DNA of 64,000 bases from an uncultured Bacilli bacterium (GTDB lineage: Bacteria; Bacillota_I; Bacilli_A; RF39; UBA660). Shown one piece after another: positions 49,233-60,803 of the stretch (the stretch's first letter is position 1; each line of letters opens with the position of its first letter). The stretch is taken from positions 1-64,000 of the forward strand of contig CALVKK010000001.1 in assembly GCA_944332645.1 (NCBI GenBank), written 5' to 3'. The position numbers were made by a program, and so were the translations under genes. The notes beneath the pieces were generated by a model that was not told where the DNA came from, ran no database searches, and saw only the letters and a program-made list of their open reading frames with translations.

Positions 49233-50465
49233 CTACAATAAATCCTCTACTGTTTGAATGTTAGAAACCAAATGGTGTATATCTGTTACTGGTTCTCCAT
49301 CTTCATCAGTAGCTTTTACAAATTTTAAATAAGCAATTTGAGCTGTATTTGTAACGATTAAATCGTCAAAACCACTACCTTTATCATTTAAGACTGATTT
49401 TAATGTCGTGTAATTATAAACTCTAATACCCTGGTTGTCCAAAGCTGAATTAATAGGATCATTGGCTGACTGTATCTTTAATTCATCAGTTGTAAATGTG
49501 TATTTCATTTCATTTATTGTACTGTTAGCCGTAGATAAATCATTTTTTACTTGATTTAATTCATCATTTGTATTTGATAGGTTAGCATTTAAATTTGAAA
49601 TGTCGTCTTGCTGACTAGCTATGTTGTTTTGGTTTTCAACAACTGCGTTATTTAATTCACTAACGTTTTGGGATGTTTGTCCGACAGTTATACCAAGTTC
49701 AGATGTTGTTTGTTGAACTTCAGTATACTGTTGACCTAATACGCCAATTTGCTCCCCTTGTTCATTTACTAATTCTTGAGTTTGAGTTATTTTTGTTGTA
49801 TGTTCGTCAACATCGCTTTTAATTTCTAATACACTACCGGATAATACAGTCAAATCTTGTCCAACTTGAATTGCATATGTATCATCAGTATATTTTAAAT
49901 TATTTATAAAATCATTTTCAGCAAATGTTTGCCCTGCTGGTTTGCTTATTTGACATATATAAATTTCATTATTTTTAATCCACATATCGCCATTGTCATA
50001 AGGTGGTGTTGGTTGTTCTAAAAACACTCGTCTTTTACTGTCAGCTGTATCTTTTGCTGAATTAGCTAATGCTAAAGCTTCAGTTAAATCTGAATCAGTT
50101 AATTTTAGCCAACTATATATACTATTTTCTAAAGAAAAACGATAAGCATAACCAGTTTCCTTATCATAGTATAAATCGCCTAAATGGTTGTTTTTTTCTT
50201 CGTCAGTAGACCAACTACTAGCTGGTTCATTTTGCAATGTCGGAACTCCAGAATAAAACCAGGTTGTAATGTTTCCATCAACCTGGTCTTGAAGTTCTTG
50301 GATTGTTTCAGTAACTGAACTAACAAAATCCTTTAATTCATTATTTACTTCCTTTATTTCTTGATTTTGCGAATTATAATCTTGCTTTAATTTTTCAATT
50401 CCAGCCAGATCATATTTTCTTTCCAAATCTTGAGCTGTTCTAACACCGTTCATATCTTGTTTCAT
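49233..50465 (-). CDS. Coiled-coil tail fibre / adaptor, copy 2
   Basis: Identical to 13068-14300; repeated beta modules, then a heptad-rich region and C-terminal contact domain. Confidence 0.65.
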   Translation of the reverse strand: MKQDMNGVRTAQDLERKYDLAGIEKLKQDYNSQNQEIKEVNNELKDFVSSVTETIQELQDQVDGNITTWFYSGVPTLQNEPASSWSTDEEKNNHLGDLYYDKETGYAYRFSLENSIYSWLKLTDSDLTEALALANSAKDTADSKRRVFLEQPTPPYDNGDMWIKNNEIYICQISKPAGQTFAENDFINNLKYTDDTYAIQVGQDLTVLSGSVLEIKSDVDEHTTKITQTQELVNEQGEQIGVLGQQYTEVQQTTSELGITVGQTSQNVSELNNAVVENQNNIASQQDDISNLNANLSNTNDELNQVKNDLSTANSTINEMKYTFTTDELKIQSANDPINSALDNQGIRVYNYTTLKSVLNDKGSGFDDLIVTNTAQIAYLKFVKATDEDGEPVTDIHHLVSNIQTVEDLL

Positions 50466-53400
50466 TAGCTATACACCCTACCATTTCTAACTGTAAATCC
50501 TAATTGCTCTAGTATAGTCTTTTTTTCAGCAATAGTCATATTTTGTGAATTAATATATTCTATAATTTGGTTATCATAGTCTTTAAAAGAACTATAGTTC
50601 AATTTAATCAACATCGCTTTTTGTGGTATTGATAAATTCAAACCATTAACATAATTAATAACAGCATATTTTCTTTGATTACTATCTTCATATTGCTCTT
50701 TTATATCCTTAATCGCATCGTTATAATTTTGATATTTTGAATAAGTCGTTATTTGAGCTATTGTTGAATATTTAGCTGGATTTTCATATGAATAATCAAT
50801 TTCTTCTTTATTAATATAGTAATCACTAGGCGTTCCACCGTCGCTAATGTACATATTAATTTTATTGTACTCATCACTCATAGGAATATTTAAAACCTCT
50901 TCACGAGCTTTATTATAAGAAAAATTAACTATCTTATTGATAATTTCAGCTTTATTTTCGTCACTCATAGCATTATAGATTTCATTGTCCAATAAATCTT
51001 TAACATTGTCCTCTATAATTTGACCCGATATACTTTGATATTCAGCTTTTTCACTAGCGGATAAAGTGATTTTATTTCCGTCTTGATTAATATAATAAGG
51101 TGCTACTCTAGGCATTATAGTTTTATCGCCAGTTTCTTTATAAAGTCTATAAATTTCACTCGCACTTTCACTTATATTTTCTGTACTAACATTAGCCGGG
51201 TTAAAGAATACATTGAATATATTATTATTTCCACCATATTTTTGTATATCCCTACCCAATGTGTCTACACTTGGAGATAAAGTTTGACTTAAAAAAGGAA
51301 TTTTCGCTTTTACTTTGTTAATCGCGGTTTCCAATGGTTTATCGTATTCAAAGCTTGTCCTTTGCGTGCCATCAACCATATCAGTTATTTGTTTGAAAAA
51401 TGTTGGAATTGCGCGAGAAGGTAATCCTAACACTTCTTCCCATAATTTTTCAGGTACAGATCCTGTGTCGCTGAAAACATTATTTATACTTTCAAAAAAC
51501 GACTGTTCTAAAACAACATTGAAGCCTTCGTCTAAAGATGATGTTATATTTTCTAATAAACTAGCTCCTTCTTTTTCTTTTTGAACCATGTTAGCAGTAA
51601 TTGCTAATGGTGCAGCCAAAGGCTGAGCCCAATCATATGTGAAAGTTTTATCGCCTATTTTTATTGAATAAGAATTAACCCCTAAAGTATTTTTTAAAAA
51701 ATTAGATACATCTTTATCGTCGTCACTTTCACCACTTGTAATACCAGCTTTTGCCAAAGCATAACCCAATATATACAACATAGTTCCCGCTGTTGCTTTA
51801 CCTAATGTCTGAACAAAATCGTGTTGTAATTGCGGAGTAAATTGTCCATTAGTTAAACTTCTTTTAAATCTTATTCCTTTATTTATGCTGTTTATTAAGC
51901 CAACTGGAGAATAATCAACAATAGCTTTAGTTAAATTAGCTGGCGTTTTAGCAAACGGTATTAAAATATCTCCTAATCCGTATTCTTTACCCATATTCAT
52001 CATTCTTCTTATATTCATAACAAAGCGAGTGTAATTATTATTATCTTGCCATGTTCTTTGTAATGCTTCAGAAGTGGCAATATCAATCATATCTTGTGTT
52101 ACTTCAGTAGTATTGTTTAAAACCATTTGATTGTTTATTGAGTTAACAAAAGAAGCTTCATAAAATCCCCTATCTCCAGCATCCAACATAAAACTCAAAA
52201 AATTGTCTACTCTATTTAAAGCTTTACCTATCTTTGTATTATCATTAAAGGACTTACCCTGACTGATCTCAAAACGATTACCTTCGATATTTCTTGTGTT
52301 AATGCCTTTTTTTAAATCATTGTAACTTTCAAATAATCCTTTCTTAAACCCTTTACCATAATTTTTCAATGATGTTGTTCCTGTAGTTCTAACGTTAGTT
52401 GATTTCGCTAATCTTTTATCTACTATACTACCAATCAAATCACTAAATGAATTTACTGGAGCAATTAAAGCATTACCTACTACATTTCTAACTTGTGTTT
52501 TAGGATTGAATAACATAGATATACGCATCCAAGCTTTAATTCCGGCTCCTTTTTGAGGTGGTAACTTGTCTGTCATTACTTTTTGAATTTCAGCTAATTT
52601 TACTCTTTTATCATATCCGTCTTGCATTTGAGATACTTCTTGCATTGTATCTAAAATAAACTGTGTTTCTTGTGGTGTTAATTCAAAATCGCTTTTATAT
52701 TTATTTATCCAATTTTGACTCTTGTTCTTTACCATACGCTGAAATGCTTCATCTAATTCTGACTGAGCATAATATACCATACCTTCTGGAGTTAAACGAT
52801 TTAAAATATTAAATGCTTGAACGGTTTGACCAGCTTTGGTACCCATATCACGCAATTTTTTTGCAACTTGTACCATAGAATGATTTAATTCATTTTTTGT
52901 GTTTAAATCAGTTGTTTTAGAAATTTGATCTTGATATTGTTTTAACAAAATCCATCCTTCTGCCACATCAATACTATCTGCATTTTCAGATTCTTGTCTA
53001 AACCATCTTTCTACTTCACTTTTACCATTAGTGTTTAATCTTTCAAATGCTTGATTTAAGCTTTCTTCATTTGTGACTTCTCTATAATAACTAACATCCT
53101 CATCAGATAATATAGCATTTTTACTATCTTCATTTAACATATTAGTTTTATTTCTAATATTACTAGCAAACTTACTCTTACCATTACCAGTTGAAACGTT
53201 AGCATTTTGTAATATTGGTGTTGTATTTGCATCTTCTTTTGTTAAATTAGATATTTCAGCAGGATTTAATGTTTTTCTAGTTGGTAATTTAGTATTTTTC
53301 AATTCCATTTTTCTTATATCTTCTTGAGTTGGAACTTTTATATCTCGTGTATTATTTGATTGATTTTGCATATTAATATTATTAGATGATTGCATAATTT

Positions 53401-55045
53401 GACTATTGTCTAAATTTGTGCTATCATTTACATATAAAGAACTCGTATCGCTGTCCGTTTCGGACGTTAGACTTTGGGGCATTAATGCATCAGAAGCAGT
53501 GGCAGAGTTCTTTTTTTGTGCTTTAATTTTCCACATAGTTTTAACTTCCAAATTATGATTTTTGTTAGACACATAACTAACTAAATAATAATTATCTCCT
53601 ATTCTTTTTTCAAAAACTATTGCCGAATTATTATTTTCTGTCGTGCCTGATAATCTTACATTATCATAATTTGTTACAATTTGCGGTATCAATTTAAAAT
53701 CGTCGGATGTTATGGGAACTTGTCCACGATTATTCTCATATTCTAACTTTCCATGATTTTTATATGTATGTCGTACGGCATTAGTTGATAATGAAATATT
53801 ATAATTTTCTAAATTAATTCCAAGAGTTTGTTTTATTTTGTTAGCAATTTTTTTCCCCAACTTACCAAAATATAACTTGGCATTACTCGGAACTTTAGAT
53901 GCCGTATCTACAAAAGATGATATGTCGCTTTCATTTTGAACTACTTTTACTTTACCATTCTTAAAATTTTCTATTTCATGTTGAGTATACGGAACAATAT
54001 CGTTTTGACTATTATCTATTATTGGTAAATTAGCATTATTTTGACTATTTTGTTCTTGTTGTACTAAATCATATACTGTTTTTGGGGTGTTTTGAGTAAT
54101 ATTTGTATTTGATGTATTCTTTACATTACTTATAGTATTTGGAGCATCTAAAATACCACCAACTGCAGATCCTACTATTCCGCTTTCTAATACTTCTTTC
54201 CAATAATCTGATGTCCTATATTGATTTAAAGCATCTTTACCTTTATATGTTGTTTGTAATATAGGATTTACTAAAGATGAAACAACTTCTTCTACACCTT
54301 CCCCTAAAGCATTTTTTAAATAGTTTTTTGCGATTTCTTTTCTAGTAGTCCCTCCTATTTGCTTTAATCCTGGAATTCCTCCACTTATTTTTTCTGTTAG
54401 CAGTTCAGTGCCTGCACTTCCTAAACCATATAACATAGATTTACCTAAATTTCCAGATTCTCTATATGCTTCATTAGTGCCTCCAGAAAAAGCCTTTGTT
54501 CCAAGTAAAACATTCGAACCAATATGTTTAGCTTTTAATCCACCACTCATGGAACTCCCAATAGCAATGGTTGGCAACATTTCACCAACTGCGGTCATAA
54601 CTTTTCCACCTAAATTATTTTCTTTGATATAGCTATTTTTATCAACTTCTTTATTCCACAAGTTTTGGTTATCGTTTTTGTATGGATTTGTTTCTTCACC
54701 AGCGGCTTTATTAACAAGCATGTTAGTTAAGCTTACGTCCGATGCTTCCATCAATCCTTTAGCTCCTTCGTCATCACCGAATATTTTTTTTATCCCAGCA
54801 GCAATTTGTAATGGAGTATCAACAAAAGTCGCTTCTAGGCCTTTCAAAGCCCCCTGACCTAAATATTGTACTCCTGCAGAAACAGTTTTTAATAACGACT
54901 TGTCTTCTTTTTCATTATTTAAATTATTTTGTTGATTAGGTTGATTAATATAATTATTTAACCTATTTCTTATATTACTCGTACTGTTCACGGTAAGATT
55001 TGTGTTACCTGTATATTTACTTAAACGATCGCGAATATTGGACAT
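50465..55045 (-). CDS. Giant ejection-type protein with PBECR-like domain, copy 2
   Basis: Identical to 14300-18880. The putative PBECR nuclease segment is at about 53516-53938 and the LPD38-like region follows in the second half of the protein. Confidence 0.65.
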   Translation of the reverse strand: MSNIRDRLSKYTGNTNLTVNSTSNIRNRLNNYINQPNQQNNLNNEKEDKSLLKTVSAGVQYLGQGALKGLEATFVDTPLQIAAGIKKIFGDDEGAKGLMEASDVSLTNMLVNKAAGEETNPYKNDNQNLWNKEVDKNSYIKENNLGGKVMTAVGEMLPTIAIGSSMSGGLKAKHIGSNVLLGTKAFSGGTNEAYRESGNLGKSMLYGLGSAGTELLTEKISGGIPGLKQIGGTTRKEIAKNYLKNALGEGVEEVVSSLVNPILQTTYKGKDALNQYRTSDYWKEVLESGIVGSAVGGILDAPNTISNVKNTSNTNITQNTPKTVYDLVQQEQNSQNNANLPIIDNSQNDIVPYTQHEIENFKNGKVKVVQNESDISSFVDTASKVPSNAKLYFGKLGKKIANKIKQTLGINLENYNISLSTNAVRHTYKNHGKLEYENNRGQVPITSDDFKLIPQIVTNYDNVRLSGTTENNNSAIVFEKRIGDNYYLVSYVSNKNHNLEVKTMWKIKAQKKNSATASDALMPQSLTSETDSDTSSLYVNDSTNLDNSQIMQSSNNINMQNQSNNTRDIKVPTQEDIRKMELKNTKLPTRKTLNPAEISNLTKEDANTTPILQNANVSTGNGKSKFASNIRNKTNMLNEDSKNAILSDEDVSYYREVTNEESLNQAFERLNTNGKSEVERWFRQESENADSIDVAEGWILLKQYQDQISKTTDLNTKNELNHSMVQVAKKLRDMGTKAGQTVQAFNILNRLTPEGMVYYAQSELDEAFQRMVKNKSQNWINKYKSDFELTPQETQFILDTMQEVSQMQDGYDKRVKLAEIQKVMTDKLPPQKGAGIKAWMRISMLFNPKTQVRNVVGNALIAPVNSFSDLIGSIVDKRLAKSTNVRTTGTTSLKNYGKGFKKGLFESYNDLKKGINTRNIEGNRFEISQGKSFNDNTKIGKALNRVDNFLSFMLDAGDRGFYEASFVNSINNQMVLNNTTEVTQDMIDIATSEALQRTWQDNNNYTRFVMNIRRMMNMGKEYGLGDILIPFAKTPANLTKAIVDYSPVGLINSINKGIRFKRSLTNGQFTPQLQHDFVQTLGKATAGTMLYILGYALAKAGITSGESDDDKDVSNFLKNTLGVNSYSIKIGDKTFTYDWAQPLAAPLAITANMVQKEKEGASLLENITSSLDEGFNVVLEQSFFESINNVFSDTGSVPEKLWEEVLGLPSRAIPTFFKQITDMVDGTQRTSFEYDKPLETAINKVKAKIPFLSQTLSPSVDTLGRDIQKYGGNNNIFNVFFNPANVSTENISESASEIYRLYKETGDKTIMPRVAPYYINQDGNKITLSASEKAEYQSISGQIIEDNVKDLLDNEIYNAMSDENKAEIINKIVNFSYNKAREEVLNIPMSDEYNKINMYISDGGTPSDYYINKEEIDYSYENPAKYSTIAQITTYSKYQNYNDAIKDIKEQYEDSNQRKYAVINYVNGLNLSIPQKAMLIKLNYSSFKDYDNQIIEYINSQNMTIAEKKTILEQLGFTVRNGRVYS

Positions 55046-55060
55046 AATTCACCTCTCTTT

Positions 55061-56179
55061 TTAACGGGTTCCGCCTCCACCACTTCCATAGCTTTGAGTT
55101 CCACCGCCATTGCTTACATTTGACTTTAAAGTACCGTTCCAAGCAGAAATCATTTTGCTTTCCAATTCTTCAGCCTGTTTTTCGGTAATTTTACCACTAT
55201 TTAACGCATTTAATATACCCTGAGCTATTGTGCTTTTCATATTATATTGATCACTTCTATAAGCTGGATTGCTTGCACACTTTAAGATAACATCATTGAT
55301 TGTATTGTAATCAGGAGCATTAGTTGAACTGTTATTATTATTGCTGTTATTATTTTCTAATGTACCATCTATCAAACCTGTTCCACCACTGCCACCCGAA
55401 CCAGATTGACTTTTAGCTAAAGCGTATTCTTTTTCCCACTGTTGTTGCGCAATTCTATCTTGTTCTTTTTGATATTCTAGTTGTTCTCTTTGCAAAGCCA
55501 TTTGTTCGTTATATTGTCTTATTTGCTCTGCTATTTCATTTTCATAATTGATTTGATTTAGAACACCTTGATAACGATTGTAATAATCACTATTTATTTG
55601 TTGTTGCCAATTCAATTTATTTTGTGTAGCTGTGTCTTTGTAATTAAATGCTTCTAATGAAATTTGTAATTTTTGTTGTAATGCTGTTAAAGCATTTTCA
55701 GCTTTAGTTACATCATTAGTTAATTGAGCTTCTCTAATTGCATTATCAAATTCTAAATATGCTTTATCCATCCTTTCTTTTGCAGTAGCTAATCTATTTT
55801 GATAAGTATTATACATACTCACCTTTGAACTTTCGCTATAACCAGCACTTCCTAATCCGTTAGCGACTTGCTGTTCTCTTGATACACCATATCTGTCAAT
55901 TTCTTTTTGGTAATTAGTATAAGCCGATTTTGCTTCTTTTTCATATGCTTTTTCAGTTTCAGCTTTTTGTTGATTGATTAAATCTTGTTGAAATTGAAGT
56001 TGCTTATCAAGATTTTCATTTTGTGTTTGTTGCCATTGGTCAACTAATCCCTGTTGTTGATTTGTTAAATCTTCTCTTTCCGTTATTAAATTATCATATG
56101 TTTGATTATATTGATTCAACTGCTCTTGTTTTTCATCTTCAACTTGTTGAAATCGCTCATCATTATAATTTACTGCCAT
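55061..56179 (-). CDS. Gln-rich coiled-coil virion protein, copy 2
   Basis: Identical to 18896-20014; probable internal or ejection protein. Confidence 0.55.
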   Translation of the reverse strand: MAVNYNDERFQQVEDEKQEQLNQYNQTYDNLITEREDLTNQQQGLVDQWQQTQNENLDKQLQFQQDLINQQKAETEKAYEKEAKSAYTNYQKEIDRYGVSREQQVANGLGSAGYSESSKVSMYNTYQNRLATAKERMDKAYLEFDNAIREAQLTNDVTKAENALTALQQKLQISLEAFNYKDTATQNKLNWQQQINSDYYNRYQGVLNQINYENEIAEQIRQYNEQMALQREQLEYQKEQDRIAQQQWEKEYALAKSQSGSGGSGGTGLIDGTLENNNSNNNNSSTNAPDYNTINDVILKCASNPAYRSDQYNMKSTIAQGILNALNSGKITEKQAEELESKMISAWNGTLKSNVSNGGGTQSYGSGGGGTR

Positions 56180-56188
56180 ATTTTCCTC

Positions 56189-57874
56189 CTATCGTTTTAC
56201 GTATCCGCCAACAAAAGCTTCTATAGTACAACTATAAAGTTTCATTGGCGAATTCGAACTAAATTCTATTTGTAAATCTTTAAATTTCTTTTGTTTTATT
56301 CTATAAACGATATATCCCTTTGACTCTTCATAAGTATCAATGGTAACATAATCTTCGCTATCCTTTTTTACCCTTACAGTAATTTCACCCTCACAAACAG
56401 ACGTACCACCTCTCTTATTAGTGGTTTTTAAAAATTGGGGCGCATTAAAATCATATTTAGGTAATCTCCATATTGAGATTATATTACTATTTGTCTTGGT
56501 TAAAGTATAAATTTGATTATTCATACCTAGATAAAGTGTTCCATCTTTTACACGAGTACAAGTAACATCGTAAGGTAATTCCCAATAATACCATTCATAT
56601 TCAATACTAACTCCCTGATATTTTTGTCTTGAATCGGCTAAATAAACATGTTTATCAATAAACACAAGTAAATAACCTTCCCATTCTTCTAATAACATAT
56701 TTTTATAATTTGTTTCTGATAACAACTTACTATCAACCATTGAACTTCTATGACTTAATACCTGTTCAGTAGTTACATCACTACTTATAGCTTCCATTCC
56801 CCTATCGCTAAAAAAACATATATCATCATTAAAATTAATCCCAGTTGCTATACAACCAGTAGAAATACTAGAATGCGTACTAGGATAAATTTTACCGTAA
56901 GTATTGTCTATTACTGGATTATGATAATAAATAGTCGTATTAGATTGAGAAGGTTCTTTAAATACCCATAAAGCATTGTTACCTGCTACCATTGATTTGA
57001 CTGGAGAAACATCTAATCCTTCGTTATAATAATCTAAATCGCTAACATACTCCGGATCTTCTAGTGAACTATGAAAGACAATATTAGGATAGTTTTGATT
57101 ACCACTAAAGAATATACGATTGTCAAATTCAGTTAATAAAGTACATTTTAAAATTCTATCTCTATAACCCTGTATTGTTTTACTAAATGTAATTACTACA
57201 TTGTCCTGTCCTGTCGTAATTGGTTCGGCTGGTGCCGTACTAAATGTTACTTTACCAGCTGTTCTATCCACTGTTAAACCCATACCTTCTACTATTGTTA
57301 TGTCGTTCACAACCGCAGTAACAGTATAATTAGTATCTAAATTATCCGTGTCTAGCTGATAAACCGTACTTGTCCCATCGGCTACAAAAGAATTTTTTCT
57401 AACGCCAGTTAACAAATTAACGTCTTGATATGTCGTTCCAGCTCCGCTAGGCGATTTTCCAGTTGAGGTAATAGGAATAGTGCCCTCAACACTTTTTACC
57501 TCTGTACCGTCGTATTTTAGGTAATTTATTCCATCCTTTATATATAAAATTTCATTAAATACGAAATATTGGCTTTTAGCAATATTCATACCTACAAATA
57601 TTTGTTCACTATTATCATATAATTTGGTACCACAATGTACGATTTTATGAAGAGTATCACTTTTAGTATAAAAAAACATACCGTAAATAACATTGTCATA
57701 CGTTTCTTTTAATTCGATATCCGGTCTGGTTTCTACACAGCGAGCATTTTCTTTATAATTTTTCCACATATTCAAAGAAAAAGGACTTCTTGAAGCGACA
57801 ATTTCTCCATCGTTGAAATCTACACCTCCAAAGTCCTTGTATTCTTTTCTTACTAAATCGCCACTAGAAGCCAT
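56189..57874 (-). CDS. Probable tail nozzle protein, copy 2
   Basis: Identical to 20024-21709; beta-propeller-like, P22 gp10-type position. Confidence 0.55.
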   Translation of the reverse strand: MASSGDLVRKEYKDFGGVDFNDGEIVASRSPFSLNMWKNYKENARCVETRPDIELKETYDNVIYGMFFYTKSDTLHKIVHCGTKLYDNSEQIFVGMNIAKSQYFVFNEILYIKDGINYLKYDGTEVKSVEGTIPITSTGKSPSGAGTTYQDVNLLTGVRKNSFVADGTSTVYQLDTDNLDTNYTVTAVVNDITIVEGMGLTVDRTAGKVTFSTAPAEPITTGQDNVVITFSKTIQGYRDRILKCTLLTEFDNRIFFSGNQNYPNIVFHSSLEDPEYVSDLDYYNEGLDVSPVKSMVAGNNALWVFKEPSQSNTTIYYHNPVIDNTYGKIYPSTHSSISTGCIATGINFNDDICFFSDRGMEAISSDVTTEQVLSHRSSMVDSKLLSETNYKNMLLEEWEGYLLVFIDKHVYLADSRQKYQGVSIEYEWYYWELPYDVTCTRVKDGTLYLGMNNQIYTLTKTNSNIISIWRLPKYDFNAPQFLKTTNKRGGTSVCEGEITVRVKKDSEDYVTIDTYEESKGYIVYRIKQKKFKDLQIEFSSNSPMKLYSCTIEAFVGGYVKR

Positions 57875-58409
57875 AATCATCACCACTTATATAAAATGAC
57901 CCAGTTGAATATCTTGGGTCTATTCTTTGTATCATACTTTCATATCTATTTGCATAAACTTGACCGTAATTTGCTGAAATATCCGATTTTAATAAATCGC
58001 CAGCTACTCCATAAGGTAAAATTTGCATTAAATCCATAGGTAATTCAAATTCATATGTACTAGCATTTTCATCAGTTATTAAAGTTGGATATTTGTAATA
58101 AAAAACATTAGCTGTACCATCTTCTTCAAATATAACAGTGTTATCCACAATATTATGTTTAACTCCTCGAATCATATTTAATTGAAATAAATCATCAGCT
58201 AGCTCTGTAAATGATTTTACTTCATTTTCTTTTACTTCTGTTGTTTTATTAGCTGGTAACTTCTTTAATCTTACTAATTCAATCATAATTTGATTGATAA
58301 CATAATTAATTTTAGCTGATATATCAGGATCATCAGTCAACAATTCGCTTTCTGGGTTCAACTCTTCTATCATTGCTAAAATTTGTTTTTTTACATCAGT
58401 TAAAGTCAT
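57864..58409 (-). CDS. Head-tail adaptor, copy 2
   Basis: Identical to 21699-22244; start at ATG 58409 after AAAGGTG. Confidence 0.6.
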   Translation of the reverse strand: MTLTDVKKQILAMIEELNPESELLTDDPDISAKINYVINQIMIELVRLKKLPANKTTEVKENEVKSFTELADDLFQLNMIRGVKHNIVDNTVIFEEDGTANVFYYKYPTLITDENASTYEFELPMDLMQILPYGVAGDLLKSDISANYGQVYANRYESMIQRIDPRYSTGSFYISGDDYGF

Positions 58410-58770
58410 TTTTATCACCTTTATATGCTTCTTTCATTGCTTTAAGTTCTATCTCGATTTCTTCTAATGTAGCCATTTGATACTGTGGAATAATATATCC
58501 TTGAAATTCATCCCAAATTAAAATTACACCAGTTGGAATTTTTTGTACAATCGTACTTTCTTCTTGGGATTCTATTTCAGTTTCTTTACCATCAGCTAAT
58601 AGTTTTATTTTTCTTGTATCTTTAATTATTGTAGTAAGAATTCCATTTTCCATAATTTGATGTACTTTTTTGTCTTCTGTCCATTCGTCAAATTTTAAAG
58701 ATTGATTAACCTTTCTCCCAAAATATTGTTTTAAACTAGGTTTTAATGTATAGTACTCTACCTTTTCCAT
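58396..58770 (-). CDS. Hypothetical virion-region protein, copy 2
   Basis: Identical to 22231-22605; unrecognised protein between coat and adaptor genes. Confidence 0.6.
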   Translation of the reverse strand: MEKVEYYTLKPSLKQYFGRKVNQSLKFDEWTEDKKVHQIMENGILTTIIKDTRKIKLLADGKETEIESQEESTIVQKIPTGVILIWDEFQGYIIPQYQMATLEEIEIELKAMKEAYKGDKNDFN

Positions 58771-58833
58771 CTTTATCCATCCTTTCTTGGTCGTGTTTGT
58801 TAGAATTGCACTAACATAATCACTAGAAACACG

Positions 58834-58854
58834 AAAAAAGGAGACTAAGCTCCT
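58834..58854 (-). terminator. Terminator after the coat gene, copy 2
   Basis: Same AGGAG/CTCCT hairpin with six T as at 22669-22689. Confidence 0.7.
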
Positions 58855-58856
58855 AA

Positions 58857-59822
58857 TTAAAGACTTGTTTTAATACAAACAACCTCTTTTGGTCTAACTA
58901 ATAAACCACCATAAACATACAAACCTTTTTGAGCAGTTTCAAAACCATCTTGAACTTCATAATTAACAACTTTTTCAATTTGCTCAGCAAAAGCCACAGC
59001 TTTACCAGTTCTTAAGAAGTTAAGAACCTTAGCATATTTAGTAATTTCATAATAAGTAGAAATTGATGTTTTAACAGGATTAGTAACTTCAGTATAAACA
59101 TATGACCCTTCATTACCACTTCTTGTATAGTAAGTTTTACCCTCTACTACATCTTCGTCACTTGTTAAAGTATAAGTTGGTTCTAATTTAGGTAATAAGT
59201 TTTCAATAGAAATTAAAGCATTTCCATATTTGCCTAAAAATCCTTTCTTAGCCATTTCAACATTGTTAGTATATAACTCTGTTAAATTTTGACGAATTTT
59301 AGTGAAAAATCCTGGGTCAGTTTCTAAATATAATTCTTCTTTTTGTTTTACATTATTTCTATATAAAACAGTAAATCCGTCTTCTACTTTTTCAATAGCA
59401 GTAGTTTTATTAACTGAAGTACCATCAATAACTTCTACATTGCCAGCATCGACACCATCATTAACCATTTTTGCAACATATTTGTCACCTTCTTCAGTTA
59501 ATGCAATAGCACCTTCTTGGCAAATAGCTTCTAAAGCTCCTGGCACACTTTGTGCTTTATATACATGGTCAATTCCTACATTGAAATAATACATTTGATC
59601 AAGTTCAAATTCTTGTTTTGTTACACTAGCAGGGTCTCTTTTAATAGCTTGTCCTGGTGTATATTTTCTTACTAAAGGTTTGTCTGCATTTAAAATAATT
59701 ACTTTTCTTGCATTTTTAGTATCACGTTCATATTTAAAATTACAGTGATTTCTTAATGAAGTGATAGTTCTTAAGGCTCTTTCGTAGCCTTGATGCCACA
59801 TTGTTTGAAGTGCAGCGTTCAT
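58857..59822 (-). CDS. Major capsid protein, copy 2
   Basis: Identical to 22692-23657; HK97-fold coat protein with an inserted surface module, ATG 59822. Confidence 0.75.
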   Translation of the reverse strand: MNAALQTMWHQGYERALRTITSLRNHCNFKYERDTKNARKVIILNADKPLVRKYTPGQAIKRDPASVTKQEFELDQMYYFNVGIDHVYKAQSVPGALEAICQEGAIALTEEGDKYVAKMVNDGVDAGNVEVIDGTSVNKTTAIEKVEDGFTVLYRNNVKQKEELYLETDPGFFTKIRQNLTELYTNNVEMAKKGFLGKYGNALISIENLLPKLEPTYTLTSDEDVVEGKTYYTRSGNEGSYVYTEVTNPVKTSISTYYEITKYAKVLNFLRTGKAVAFAEQIEKVVNYEVQDGFETAQKGLYVYGGLLVRPKEVVCIKTSL

Positions 59823-59840
59823 AAAATCATTCCCTTCCAA

Positions 59841-60719
59841 TTAATTTTTCCATTTCTTCATCGATGCTAAAGCTTTTTCCCAAACGCCTGGTTTTTCCCA
59901 ATCATCATCAGTTAAATTTTCAACATCTTTAGGAGAATAGAAATCCTTTATTTCTTTTTGAGCTGTAGTGTCTTGCATACTACTCATAACAGCAGGTTTT
60001 GATTTACTATCCTGTGTTTTTAAATAGAGATTATAAATATCTCCAATAGGTGTTTTAGAATTAAATTGATTTTTAAAATCTATAAAATTTTTATCATTCA
60101 AAATATCTTCTGTAGCACCCAGCTTTAAAAGATCACGCTTATTATTTTCTTTTGTTAACTCTTGAGCTAATGAATTAAAAATAATACGCTCTCTTTCATT
60201 TAAATTTTCATATTTTTTGCTAGCCAAACGATTTGCCTCATTTAACATTGAATCGTAACCCTCATCAATGAAATCTTGTGCATCGGCTTTTGCAAGAACT
60301 TCAATTTCCCTAGAACTTAATCCAGGTTTATAAACCTCAGGTAATTTAACACCCTCGGATTCGTAATATTCACGAAGTTTTTTGTTTGCTTCATCAATAT
60401 CACTTGCACCTAATGTGCTTTTAAGAACATTTTCGGTGTCTTTATACTTAGAGATTTCTTTTTGATATTCTCTTTCCATTCTATTTTCAACTTTACGAAT
60501 TCGTGGTTTAATAATAGTTTCATTCAATTCCTCTTGATAGTCAGGATTTTCTTTTAAAAGTTCTCTAAGTGTTTTTTTAACTTCTTTTTTTTCTAATTCT
60601 TCTTCATTTGAATTAGAGGTATCAGTTAATTCTATACCTTCATCCACCATTTCTTCTGTAGTTTGTGTTTCTACATTTTCAGTTTCGTTAGTTCGTTCTA
60701 ACATTTCTTCGTTTTCCAT
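59841..60719 (-). CDS. Scaffolding protein, copy 2
   Basis: Identical to 23676-24554; acidic helical scaffold with basic C-terminal end. Confidence 0.75.
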   Translation of the reverse strand: MENEEMLERTNETENVETQTTEEMVDEGIELTDTSNSNEEELEKKEVKKTLRELLKENPDYQEELNETIIKPRIRKVENRMEREYQKEISKYKDTENVLKSTLGASDIDEANKKLREYYESEGVKLPEVYKPGLSSREIEVLAKADAQDFIDEGYDSMLNEANRLASKKYENLNERERIIFNSLAQELTKENNKRDLLKLGATEDILNDKNFIDFKNQFNSKTPIGDIYNLYLKTQDSKSKPAVMSSMQDTTAQKEIKDFYSPKDVENLTDDDWEKPGVWEKALASMKKWKN

Positions 60720-60803
60720 TTATTCCTCCCATTTAAAGTCTGTCGACTATATATTCCATACATTTTTGATAAGGTCGATATGTTAGACCAATAAAAAAAG
60801 CGA